A stretch of 64,000 nucleotides of DNA from Paracoccus sp. UBA889 (lineage in GTDB: Bacteria; Pseudomonadota; Alphaproteobacteria; Rhodobacterales; Rhodobacteraceae), in assembly GCA_002294185.1 (NCBI GenBank), contig DBFD01000076.1:11361-75360 (forward strand), given 5' to 3'. Position numbers and translations under genes: made by a program. This document shows, piece after piece, positions 45,520 to 53,645 of this stretch. The first letter of the stretch is position 1; every line of letters starts with the position of its first letter. The notes beneath the pieces were generated by a model. The model had not been told where the DNA came from, made no database searches, and saw only the letters and a program-made list of their open reading frames with translations.

Positions 45520-46481
45520 TGAATGACCCCGATCCGGCGCGAGATATCGGCCATCTCCTTTTCCTGTTGGGCGACATAGTCGGCGAATTCCTGGCCGCCG
45601 CGCCAGATCGGCTCCAGTCCGCTGGACCTGGCGGTTTCCTGCCAGCCGTCGGATTCATAGAGCTTTTGCAGCTTGTCCACCCAGGCCTGGTAATCCTCGT
45701 CGCTGACATCGCCTCCGGTATAGAAGCCGCGCCAGTTGTAGCCGGTCACGTCGTAGCCTTGCGACTTGGCCGTGGGCAGGTCCGGAAAGGCCGAGACCGG
45801 CTGGTCCGACAGCACAGCCAGAACCCGGATATCGCCCGATTCGACAAAGCCCTTGATCTCGCCCAGGTCGGCCGAGACGACCTGCACCTGACCGCCCATC
45901 ATCTGCGTCACCGCCGGGCCGCCACCGTCGAACTGCACCCAGCGGATGCCGGTCAGATCCTCGATACCCGCGGCCTGCGCCAGCATCATCAGGCGGATAT
46001 GATCCCAGCCGCCCGCCCCGGTCGAACCCGAGGTGACGACCGAGGCCGGATCGGCCTTCAGCGCCTCCAGCAGCTGGTCCAGCGACTCGTAGGGGCTGTC
46101 CTTGGCGACCGCGATGATGCCGACATCGGCGCCCAGCATCGCCAGCCAGCGCATCGTGCCGATATCCGAGGGGTATTTGCCCTGCGCGATCTGCGTCACG
46201 CCGACGGTCGAGGTGGCGACGATCAATTCGGGATCGTCGGCCCGCTTCGAGGCCACATTGGCCCATGCCACCGCGCCCACGCCGCCCGGCATGTTCGTCA
46301 CCTGAACGTTGCCGTCGACCAGCTTTTCCTCGGACAGAAGGCGGCCGACCTCGCGGCAGGTAAAGTCCCAGCCGCCGCCGGGATCGGCCGGGGCGATGCA
46401 TTCGGCGCCCAGGGCGGGCAGGGCGAACAGCATCGCCGCCCCGATCCCCGCGACCTTCAATCCGTTCAGTTTCCAGATCAT
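45516..46481 (-). CDS. tctC: Tripartite tricarboxylate transporter, periplasmic binding protein
   Basis: The 321-residue protein has a signal peptide (about 1-25, ending PALGAE) and a Venus-flytrap binding domain. The start ECIAPADPGGGWDFTCREVG is the canonical TctC ligand-binding loop (APADPGGGWD). TSGSTGAGGWDHIRLMML and VQFDGGGPAVTQMMGG follow. The ligand is a carboxylic acid; the exact acid cannot be read. Divergent regulator and catabolic genes lie beyond it. It overlaps tctB by four bases. Confidence 0.93.
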   Translation of the reverse strand: MIWKLNGLKVAGIGAAMLFALPALGAECIAPADPGGGWDFTCREVGRLLSEEKLVDGNVQVTNMPGGVGAVAWANVASKRADDPELIVATSTVGVTQIAQGKYPSDIGTMRWLAMLGADVGIIAVAKDSPYESLDQLLEALKADPASVVTSGSTGAGGWDHIRLMMLAQAAGIEDLTGIRWVQFDGGGPAVTQMMGGQVQVVSADLGEIKGFVESGDIRVLAVLSDQPVSAFPDLPTAKSQGYDVTGYNWRGFYTGGDVSDEDYQAWVDKLQKLYESDGWQETARSSGLEPIWRGGQEFADYVAQQEKEMADISRRIGVIQ

Positions 46482-46514
46482 CCTTGTCCTCCCTCGATGA
46501 TGATGATGGTTCGT

Positions 46515-47201
46515 CTAGCCGCCGACGACTCCGCGACGACCGATAAAGCGTCGTGCGTTCCGGATCGTGTCAAGAACTTCCAGCCGCACATCGGCGGAAT
46601 GGGCCAGGACCGCGCGGGCGGCACCGTCGCCGTCGCCCGCAGCGATCAGGTCCAGGATCCGGCTGTGGTCGCGATGCGTCGTGGCGCGGCCTTCGTCGGA
46701 TGCAAAGCTGAGCCAGCGCGCCCGCAGCGTCCGCGTGGTCACGTCCTGCATCGCCGCCGTGATGCAGCGATTGCGCGACAGGGCGGCGCAGCGGACATGA
46801 AAGTCCAGAGCCATGTCCAGCCAGCGTTCCGGCGTGAACTCGTCATGGCTGAAATTGATGCTGTGGCGAATGGCGACGATCTCGTCCGGCTGCGCCAGGC
46901 GCGCGGCCAGCCTGACGGCCTGCGGCTCGACGATGTCACGAAAGGCGAAAACCTCGTCGATCTCGTCGATGTCGAAGGGGGCGATGGCATAGCTGCGCCC
47001 CTCGCGCACCACCAGCCCGTCGCGGACCAGATTGAACAGCGCCTCGCGGATCGGGGTGCGCGAGACCGCGAACCTGGCCTCCAGCGCGCGTTCGCTGATC
47101 GCTTCGCCCGGTACCAGATCCAGCGACAGGATCGCAAAACGCAGCCGCGACAGCAGATCGCGGTCGCCGTTCGTCTCGCCGATGCTCGTCTGTGCCGTCA
47201 T
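46515..47201 (-). CDS. GntR-family regulator (FCD domain) of the tct/HMG module
   Basis: The 228-residue protein has a winged helix (LLSRLRFAILSLDLVPGEAISERALEARFAVSRTPIREAL) and an FCD domain (FDIDEIDEVFAFRDIVEPQAVRLAARL; HSADVRLEVLDTIRNARRF). It lies between the transporter genes and the lyase/CoA-transferase pair, divergent from the latter with two palindromes in the 74-bp gap. It probably controls both. ATG 47199-47201 is preferred; an upstream ATG adds 21 residues. Confidence 0.88.
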   Translation of the reverse strand: MTAQTSIGETNGDRDLLSRLRFAILSLDLVPGEAISERALEARFAVSRTPIREALFNLVRDGLVVREGRSYAIAPFDIDEIDEVFAFRDIVEPQAVRLAARLAQPDEIVAIRHSINFSHDEFTPERWLDMALDFHVRCAALSRNRCITAAMQDVTTRTLRARWLSFASDEGRATTHRDHSRILDLIAAGDGDGAARAVLAHSADVRLEVLDTIRNARRFIGRRGVVGG

Positions 47202-47218
47202 TGACGCCTCCCCATCCG

Positions 47219-47263
47219 TTGGTATACCGGTCTGGCATTCAATTGCAACGCTGTTGGCCAACA
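47219..47263. promoter_or_regulatory. Two candidate GntR operators
   Basis: TTGGTATACCGG (47219-47230) contains the perfect palindrome GGTATACC. TGTTGGCCAACA (47252-47263) is a perfect 12-bp palindrome. Both lie between the divergent regulator and lyase genes, 33 bp apart (three helical turns) centre to centre. Confidence 0.55.
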
Positions 47264-47275
47264 AAGGGGGTTCGG

Positions 47276-48229
47276 ATGCAGAACAGGGTGGCGGGCTTTC
47301 CCGATCGTGCCGTGATCACCGAGGTCGGGCCGCGTGACGGGCTGCAATCCGAGCCGGTCTTCGTGCCGACAAAGCGCAAGATCGCGCTGGTCCAGGCGCT
47401 GCTGGATGCCGGGCTGCGGCGGTTCGAGGTGACATCCTTCGTCTCGCCCCGCGCGGTGCCGCAGATGCGCGATGCCGCCGAGGTGATGGCCGCGTTCCGC
47501 GACCGCCAGGACGCGCATCTGACGGCGCTTGTGCCCAATGCGCGCGGCGCGGCGGCGGCAATCGAGGCGGGCGTGGATGCAATGGTGCTGTTCGCCTCGG
47601 CCTCGGAAAGCCACAATCTGAAGAACGTGAACCGCAGCCGAGCCGAATCGCTGAAGGGTTTCGCCGAGATTGCCGCGCTGGCCCAGGGCACCGGCGTCGC
47701 GTTGCAAGGCGCCATTGCCACTGCCTTCGGTTGCCCGTTCGAGGGCGATGTGGACGTGGCCGCGGTGATCGATCAGGCCGCAGCCTATCGCGATCTGGGA
47801 ATGGATTACATCACGCTGGGCGACACCACCGGCATGGCCACGCCCGCACTGGTGGTGCAGCGGATCGAGGCGCTGCGCCCGGTTCTGCCCGGCGTCGATC
47901 TGGCGCTGCATTTCCACAATACGCGCGGCGTCGGGCTGGCCTGCGCCTATGCCGGGCTGTCGCTGGGCGTGACGCACTACGAATCCAGCATCGGCGGGTT
48001 GGGGGGATGCCCCTTCGTGCCGCGCGCGACAGGCAACGTCGCGACCGAGGATCTGGTCTATCTGTTCCACGAAAGCGGCGTCGCGACGGGCACCGATCTG
48101 GACCGGCTGATCGCGGCTGCGCAGTTGGCCGAGACCGCTGTCGGCCGGGAATTGCCCGGCCAGGTGATGAAGGCCGGGCCACGCCTGCAGACCGCCCGGA
48201 TGGACAGCGTCAGGACCGCCAATGGCTGA
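47276..48229 (+). CDS. Hydroxymethylglutaryl-CoA lyase-like enzyme
   Basis: This 317-residue DRE-TIM metallolyase cuts a 3-hydroxy-3-methylglutaryl-CoA-type substrate into acetyl-CoA and a keto acid. The metal-binding/active-site EVGPRDGLQ has Arg20-Asp21. His212 and His214 (HFHNTRG) and the HMG-CoA lyase signature SSIGGLGGCPF with Cys245 are present, so the lyase should be active. The linked CoA-transferase overlaps its stop. The Leu-degradation form (mvaB) usually sits with liu genes, absent here, so a role in external hydroxyacid use is more likely. Substrate could be a homologue such as citramalyl-CoA. Confidence 0.88.
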   Translation: MQNRVAGFPDRAVITEVGPRDGLQSEPVFVPTKRKIALVQALLDAGLRRFEVTSFVSPRAVPQMRDAAEVMAAFRDRQDAHLTALVPNARGAAAAIEAGVDAMVLFASASESHNLKNVNRSRAESLKGFAEIAALAQGTGVALQGAIATAFGCPFEGDVDVAAVIDQAAAYRDLGMDYITLGDTTGMATPALVVQRIEALRPVLPGVDLALHFHNTRGVGLACAYAGLSLGVTHYESSIGGLGGCPFVPRATGNVATEDLVYLFHESGVATGTDLDRLIAAAQLAETAVGRELPGQVMKAGPRLQTARMDSVRTANG

Positions 48230-49421
48230 ACCGGTGAAAGGTCCGCTGGAAGGATTGCGCGTCATCGACCTGACCCGCGTACTGTCGGGGCCCTTCTGCA
48301 CCATGATTCTGGGCGATCTGGGCGCCGACGTGATCAAGATCGAGCCGCCCAAGGGCGATCCGGTCCGCGCACAGGGCACGATGACCGACGGCCATTCGGG
48401 CTATTTCGCGGGGTTCAACCGCAACAAGCGCTCGGTCGTGCTGGATCTCTATGGCGAGGAGGGCAAGATGGTCCTGCGCCGCCTGCTGGCCGGGGCCGAT
48501 GTGCTGGTCGAGAATTTCCGCCCCGGCACCCTGGACAGGATGGGGCTGGATCCGGGGGCGCTGAAGGCGCTGAACCCCCGGCTGATCGTGGCCAGCGTCA
48601 ACGGCTATGGCAGCAGCGGCCCCTATGTCGATCGGCCCGCCTTCGATTTCATCGCCCAGGCGATGAGCGGGTTCATGGGCGTGAACGGCGAACCGGGCGG
48701 GCCGCCGATGCGGGCGGCGGCGCCGATCAGCGATCTGGTCGCGGGCATCTATGCGGCGCTTGGCGTGCTGGCGGCGGTGATCGGACGCGAAAGGACCGGC
48801 CAGGGTCAGGCGGTCGAGGTGGCGATGGTGAACGGGCTCCTCAGCCTGATGGCCTATCTGTCATCGGAATATTTCGCCACCGACGCGGTGCCGCAGCGGA
48901 CCGGCAACGATCATCCGCTGGTGTATCCCTACGGGCTGTTTCGCTGTGCCGACGGACAGGTCGCGGTGGCCAATTCGCATGACCAGATCCTGCAGCGGTT
49001 CCTGGACACGCTGGATCTGGGCTGGGTCATGGCCGATCCGCGCTATGACACCAACCGCAAGCGGATGGCGGCGCGCGAGGAATTGCGCGACCTGATCGAC
49101 AGTCGGATGGAGGGTCGCAGCCGCGATCACTGGCTGGCCGTCCTGAACGCCGCCGGGGTGCCCTGCGGGATGGTGCAGGATCTGGCGCAGGTCTTTGCCG
49201 ATCCGCAGATCGCCGCGCAGCAGATGGTGATCGAGGCGCCTTTGCAGGATGGCCCGGCGCTGAAGGTTCTGGGCTTTCCGATCAAGCTGGACGCGACACC
49301 CTGCGCGGTGCATCGCCCGGTCCCGAAACTGGGCGGCGGAACGCGGCAGGTGCTGGTCGAGGCCGGATATTCCCAAGACGAGATCGCGGCGCTGATCGCC
49401 TCGGGTGCGGCTGCGGAATAG
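48222..49421 (+). CDS. Class III CoA-transferase (CaiB/BaiF family)
   Basis: The 399-residue family III CoA-transferase moves CoA between carboxylic acids through an aspartyl-CoA intermediate. The catalytic Asp171 is in PISDLVAGIYA. The conserved LSGPFCTMILGDLGADVIKIE, VLVENFRPGTL and NRNKRS loop match the family. It overlaps the lyase gene by 8 bp and is translated with it. The likely job is to load CoA onto the imported acid, for example from succinyl-CoA, before the lyase cuts it. The donor and acceptor are inferred. Confidence 0.9.
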   Translation: MAEPVKGPLEGLRVIDLTRVLSGPFCTMILGDLGADVIKIEPPKGDPVRAQGTMTDGHSGYFAGFNRNKRSVVLDLYGEEGKMVLRRLLAGADVLVENFRPGTLDRMGLDPGALKALNPRLIVASVNGYGSSGPYVDRPAFDFIAQAMSGFMGVNGEPGGPPMRAAAPISDLVAGIYAALGVLAAVIGRERTGQGQAVEVAMVNGLLSLMAYLSSEYFATDAVPQRTGNDHPLVYPYGLFRCADGQVAVANSHDQILQRFLDTLDLGWVMADPRYDTNRKRMAAREELRDLIDSRMEGRSRDHWLAVLNAAGVPCGMVQDLAQVFADPQIAAQQMVIEAPLQDGPALKVLGFPIKLDATPCAVHRPVPKLGGGTRQVLVEAGYSQDEIAALIASGAAAE

Positions 49422-49528
49422 GGCGGGTCGCGACGCGCAAAAGGCTGCGGCCGGGTTCTCGACCGGCCCTGTGACGCGACAGCGGCGGCCTGATCGCATC
49501 GACGGCGGATGATGGCTTCGGCCCTCCG

Positions 49529-50488
49529 TCAGGCCAGAGACGAGGCCCCCATGGACAGGAACTTCTGTCGCCGGTCCCTGATCAGATCGGCGGGCTTCCT
49601 GCCCGCCAGATCCTTCAGCATCGCGGCGATGTCCTTGCCCACGGCGGCGATGGCGGTCGCGGGCATGCGCTGTGCGCCGCCCACGGGCTCGGGAATGATG
49701 CGGTCGATCACGCCCAGCTTCTTCAGATCCTGCGCGGTCAGGCGCAGGGCCTCTGCCGCGTCGCGCATCTTGTCGGCATCCTTCCACAGGATCGAGGCGC
49801 AGCCCTCGGGCGAGATCACCGAATAGATGGAATGTTCCAGCATCGCCACCCGGTTCGCCGTGGCGAAGGCCACCGCCCCGCCCGAGCCGCCCTCGCCGAC
49901 GATGACGCTGACCAGGGGCACGCCGATTTCAAGGCTTTTCTGGGTGCAGCGGGCGATGGCCTCGCTTTGCCCGCGTTCTTCGGCGCCCTTGCCGGGATAG
50001 GCGCCGGGCGTATCGACCAGCGTGATCACGGGCAGGCCGAAGCGGTGGGCCATGTCCATCAGCCGGATCGCCTTGCGATAGCCTTCGGGCCGGGCCATGC
50101 CGAAATTGTGGTGGATGCGGGATTTGGTGTCATTGCCCTTTTCGTGGCCGATCACCACGCAGGGCGCGTCGTTGAACCGCGCCAGCCCGCCCATCACCGC
50201 GTGGTCGTCACCGAAGGCCCGATCGCCCGCCAAAGGCGTGTATTCCGAAAACAGCGCCTCGACATAGTCGCGGCAATGCGGCCGGTCGGGATGGCGCGCG
50301 ACCTGGGTCTTTCGCCACGGATCGAGGTTCTTGTAGAGATCCTTCAGCAGATCGCCGGCCTTCTTGTCCAGCGCCGCGGCCTCTTTCTCGACATCGACCG
50401 CATTGTCGGATTTGCGCGCCATGGCACGCAATTCCTCGGCCTTGCCTTCGATATCGGCCAGCGGCTTTTCGAAATCCAGATAGACCAT
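49529..50488 (-). CDS. accA: Acetyl-CoA carboxylase carboxyltransferase subunit alpha
   Basis: The 319-residue subunit, with AccD, transfers carboxyl from biotin to acetyl-CoA to make malonyl-CoA for fatty acids. It starts [16 protein letters not shown], typical of AccA, after a long in-frame Arg/Pro-rich stretch I discard. [27 protein letters not shown] and [11 protein letters not shown] are family landmarks. Monocistronic here; 162 bp separates it from rsmB, with no obvious feature in between. Downstream 107 bp holds a weak GGCCGG/CCGGCC hairpin only. Confidence 0.96.
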   Translation of the reverse strand: MVYLDFEKPLADIEGKAEELRAMARKSDNAVDVEKEAAALDKKAGDLLKDLYKNLDPWRKTQVARHPDRPHCRDYVEALFSEYTPLAGDRAFGDDHAVMGGLARFNDAPCVVIGHEKGNDTKSRIHHNFGMARPEGYRKAIRLMDMAHRFGLPVITLVDTPGAYPGKGAEERGQSEAIARCTQKSLEIGVPLVSVIVGEGGSGGAVAFATANRVAMLEHSIYSVISPEGCASILWKDADKMRDAAEALRLTAQDLKKLGVIDRIIPEPVGGAQRMPATAIAAVGKDIAAMLKDLAGRKPADLIRDRRQKFLSMGASSLA

Positions 50489-50650
50489 GTCTAGGGCTGC
50501 CTTCGGGCTGTTCGCATTCGCGCCCCTATATGAGCGGGGACGGGGGGAAATGCAACGCGAGGCGGGCGCGGGCCTTCCGGACGGCGGCTGCCGGGATATC
50601 GGCCGGCGCCCCGCCTGCGGCACCTTGCGCAAGCCGCCGTCGGGCGCGGA

Positions 50651-51901
50651 TCAGGACAGGCGCAGCCTTGCCATGAAGAACCCGTCCATCCCGCCCCGCT
50701 CTGGCCAGTAATCGGGCCGCAGCCGCAGCCCGCCGCCGGTTGTGACCCAGCCAGGGTCGGTTCCCGTCAGCGCGGATGTCTCGACCGTCAGGCCGGGATG
50801 CCGCGACAGGGCGGCCGCGATCTGGGCTTCGCCCTCGTCGGGCAGCAGCGAGCAGACCGCATAGACCAGTCGCCCGCCCGCTTGCAGCAGCGACAGCGCA
50901 TGGTCGATGAGGTGCGCCTGCAGGCCGAGCAGGTCGGCGATGGAGGATCCGTCGCGGCGGAAGGGCAGGTCGGGATGGCGGCGGATCGTGCCCGTCGCGG
51001 AACAGGGCGCGTCCAGCAGGATCGCGTCGGGCGCGGTCTCGGGCCGCCAGTCCAGCGCATCGGCGCGGACCAGATCGGCCGCCAGCCCGCAGCGGGCAAG
51101 GTTCTGCGCCAACCGCTTCAACCGCGCCGCGCTGATATCGATTGCGGTGACCTGCGCACCGGCGGCGGCCAGTTGCAGTGTCTTGCCGCCCGGCGCGGCG
51201 CAGAGATCGGCGATCCGTTCGCCCGGCTGGGGATCCAGCAGGCGCACGGGCAGGGCGGCGGCGGCGTCCTGCACCCACCAGTCGCCCTCGGCGAATCCGG
51301 GCAGGGCCGAAACCTGCGCCGGGACGTGCAGCCGCACCGATCCCGTCGGCAGCGCCAGGCCGCCCTCGAACGTCGTGCCGGGTTTCAGAGTCAGGTCCAG
51401 CGGCGCACCGGTTTGATGTGCCGCCTCGATCGTCCGGGCCGCGTCCTCGCCCCATGCGGCCACGACCGGATCGCGCAGCCAGCCGGGCAGGCGCTGCGGC
51501 GGCAGATCGCCCCAGCCCTGATGCCGGGATACCTTGCGCAGCACGGCATTCACCATGCCCGAGGCCGCCTGTCCGCGCTGGCCCAGGCCGCGGCTCAGCG
51601 ACACCGCCGCATCGACCACGCCATGGGCCGCGCCGCCCAGTTCCAGCATCTCGACCGTCGCCAGCCGCAGGACATCGGCGACCGGCGGTGCGGGCTTTCG
51701 CGTGACATGCAGCGCCAGAACGGCATCGGCGCGATCCCGATGACGCAGGACCTCGGCCGCCAGGCGCCCGGCGCGGGCCTGATCGGCAGGAGGCAGGGCG
51801 GCCAGCGCGCCAGCCTGATCCGCCAGCGACAGCCCGTCGCGCACGCCTTGCAGCAGCCGCAGCGCGCCCTTGCGCGCCCCATCCGTTCCCGGCTTTGCCA
51901 A
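50651..51901 (-). CDS. rsmB: 16S rRNA (cytosine-967-C5)-methyltransferase
   Basis: The 416-residue enzyme has an N-terminal NusB-like RNA-binding domain (about residues 10-130) and a SAM-methyltransferase domain. The SAM loop CAAPGGK is at 234-240. The two catalytic cysteines are Cys300 in DAPCSATGTIRRHPD and Cys350 in YAVCSLLP, both required in m5C methyltransferases. It modifies C967 near the decoding centre. Divergent from the SDHAF4-like gene with 70 bp between starts. Confidence 0.93.
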   Translation of the reverse strand: MAKPGTDGARKGALRLLQGVRDGLSLADQAGALAALPPADQARAGRLAAEVLRHRDRADAVLALHVTRKPAPPVADVLRLATVEMLELGGAAHGVVDAAVSLSRGLGQRGQAASGMVNAVLRKVSRHQGWGDLPPQRLPGWLRDPVVAAWGEDAARTIEAAHQTGAPLDLTLKPGTTFEGGLALPTGSVRLHVPAQVSALPGFAEGDWWVQDAAAALPVRLLDPQPGERIADLCAAPGGKTLQLAAAGAQVTAIDISAARLKRLAQNLARCGLAADLVRADALDWRPETAPDAILLDAPCSATGTIRRHPDLPFRRDGSSIADLLGLQAHLIDHALSLLQAGGRLVYAVCSLLPDEGEAQIAAALSRHPGLTVETSALTGTDPGWVTTGGGLRLRPDYWPERGGMDGFFMARLRLS

Positions 51902-51971
51902 ACCGCTTTCCTTCGCCTAGATGTTTCTGACAGAGTGACGCGACCCATAATCCCATTCGGCAGAGGTTTCC

Positions 51972-52148
51972 ATGAGCGATCGTCCAGACCTTCCCCCCGC
52001 CGCGCGGCGCGCGCTGGCCGAGGCGGCCCGCCGCCGCGAGGAGGCCGCGAAAAAGCCGCCCCTGCCCAAGGAACATGGCGGCCGGGACGGCGCGGAGCCG
52101 GTGCGGTTCGGCGATTACGAGAAGAACGGCATCGCCGTCGATTTTTGA
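51972..52148 (+). CDS. SDHAF4-like protein (DUF1674)
   Basis: The 58-residue protein ends with the family core: PLPKEHGGRDGAEPVRFGDYEKNGIAVDF. In mitochondria SDHAF4 binds flavinylated SdhA and promotes assembly of succinate dehydrogenase; bacterial DUF1674 proteins are presumed homologues. The N-terminal half is Arg/Ala rich and charged. It lies between rsmB and an amidase, not near sdh genes. The function in bacteria is inferred from the eukaryotic protein. Confidence 0.85.
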   Translation: MSDRPDLPPAARRALAEAARRREEAAKKPPLPKEHGGRDGAEPVRFGDYEKNGIAVDF

Positions 52149-52162
52149 ATGGGGACTTCCGA

Positions 52163-53497
52163 ATGAAGGACTGGCTGCGCGCCTCAGCGATGGAACAGGG
52201 CCGGGCGATCATGGCCGGCCTGCTGGATCCGATCGACCAGACCGAAGCCTATCTGGAGGCGGCGAAGGCCCATCCGGACGGCAGGCGCATCTATGCACGG
52301 CTGACCGAGGCGCGCGCCCGCTCCGAGGCCGTCGCCGCCCATGACCGCGCCAAGGACGAATTGCGCCACGGCCTGCTGGACGGGGTGGCGATCAGCTGGA
52401 AGGACAATATCGACAGCGGCGGCACCGTGACCGAGGCCGGATCGAAACTGCTGGAGGGCCGGGTGCCGCGCAAGGATGCGGTGGTGCTGTCGCGCGTCGC
52501 GCGCGAGGGCCTGGTCTGTCTGGGCAAGACACACATGACCGAACTGGCCTTTTCGGGTCTGGGGCTGAATCCGGTCACGGCGACTCCGCCCAATGCGCTG
52601 GATCCTGCGCTGGCGCCCGGCGGGTCGTCATCGGGTGCCGCGGTCTCGGTGGCCCTTGGGCTGGCGGCGGCGGCGGTCGGATCGGATACAGGCGGCTCGA
52701 TTCGGGTGCCCGCGGCGTGGAACGGGCTGGTCGGGTTCAAGCCCACCCATGACGCGGTGCCGGAAAAGGGCGTGGTGCCGTTGTGCCGCAAGTTCGACGT
52801 GGTCGGCCCGATCGCGCGCAGCGTCGAGGATTGCGCCGGATTGCTGGCGCTGATGGCGGGCGACCGCGCCGCCGATCTGGAGGGCGCGACGGTCAGCGGG
52901 CTGCGCCTGATGGTGCTGGACGGGTTGCCCTTCGATCAGGCCGAGGAAGGCCCGGTCACCGCCTTCGAGGACGCGCTGCAGCGCCTGTCGAGGGCCGGGG
53001 CCACGATCACCCATGTCACGACCGATTGGCTGGATCGCGCCATGGCCCTGTCGCCGCAGCTTTTCGCGCCCGAAGCCTATGGCATCTGGCGGGCGCAGAT
53101 CGAGGATGCGCCGGAACTGATGTGGAAGCCGATCCTGGAGCGGTTCCGCGGCGGTGCCGAGATCAGCGGTCCCGATTACGTCGCCGCCTGGGAACATCTG
53201 ACCCGGATCCGGCGCAAGTGGATCAAGGAGGTCGCCTCGGTCCATGACGCGGTGATCCTGCCCACCGTTCCGATCCTGCCCCCCGATGCTGGCAGGCTGA
53301 TGCAGGACGAGGCCGAATTCGTCCGCGCCAACATGCTGACCCTGCGCAACACCCGCATCGCCAATCTGCTGGGCTTGCCCTCGGTCACGCTGCCGACGGG
53401 TCAGCCGGCCTGCGGGCTGATGCTGATGGGCCATGCCGGGCGCGACCGGCATCTGCTGCGCGTCGCGGCGGGGGCCGAGGCCGCGCTGCGGGCCTGA
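52163..53497 (+). CDS. Amidase (AS family)
   Basis: The 444-residue amidase-signature hydrolase has the Ser-cisSer-Lys triad: Lys80 in SWKDNID, the cis-Ser within GGSSSG (153-158) and the nucleophile Ser179 in DTGGSIR. PAAWNGLVGFKPTH follows as usual. It lacks the GatA-specific context (no gatB/gatC nearby), so a small-amide or carbamoyl hydrolase is more likely. The substrate is unknown. ATG 52163 follows DUF1674 by 14 bp with GGGGA upstream. Repeat copy 3 sits 2 nt past the stop. Confidence 0.88.
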   Translation: MKDWLRASAMEQGRAIMAGLLDPIDQTEAYLEAAKAHPDGRRIYARLTEARARSEAVAAHDRAKDELRHGLLDGVAISWKDNIDSGGTVTEAGSKLLEGRVPRKDAVVLSRVAREGLVCLGKTHMTELAFSGLGLNPVTATPPNALDPALAPGGSSSGAAVSVALGLAAAAVGSDTGGSIRVPAAWNGLVGFKPTHDAVPEKGVVPLCRKFDVVGPIARSVEDCAGLLALMAGDRAADLEGATVSGLRLMVLDGLPFDQAEEGPVTAFEDALQRLSRAGATITHVTTDWLDRAMALSPQLFAPEAYGIWRAQIEDAPELMWKPILERFRGGAEISGPDYVAAWEHLTRIRRKWIKEVASVHDAVILPTVPILPPDAGRLMQDEAEFVRANMLTLRNTRIANLLGLPSVTLPTGQPACGLMLMGHAGRDRHLLRVAAGAEAALRA

Positions 53498-53499
53498 CC

Positions 53500-53545
53500 A
53501 CGCGGACGGCCGCGTCGAGGGGTATTTGGGCAACGAAGAAGCGCG
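53500..53545 (+). repeat. Hairpin-GGTATTT repeat, copy 3 (diverged stem)
   Basis: ACGCGG (53500-53505) pairs with CCGCGT (53510-53515) around ACGG, then CGAGGGGTATTTGGGC and AACGAAGAAG. The tail matches copy 2, while the stem bases differ from copies 1 and 2 yet still pair. It lies directly after the amidase stop. Confidence 0.65.
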
Positions 53546-53645
53546 GTGCGGCTGCTGGCGGGCCGGCTTTCGCTGGACGCAAGCGATTGATGACGCTAAT
53601 GTCGCGGGTAATGAACGGGGCACAGACCCCGAGAGCGAGGCAGAC

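Noticed and set aside
49449..49468. GGCCGG/CCGGCC hairpin between the CoA-transferase and accA
   Set aside because: Only 6 bp, no T-run and an 8-nt loop; not enough to call a terminator.
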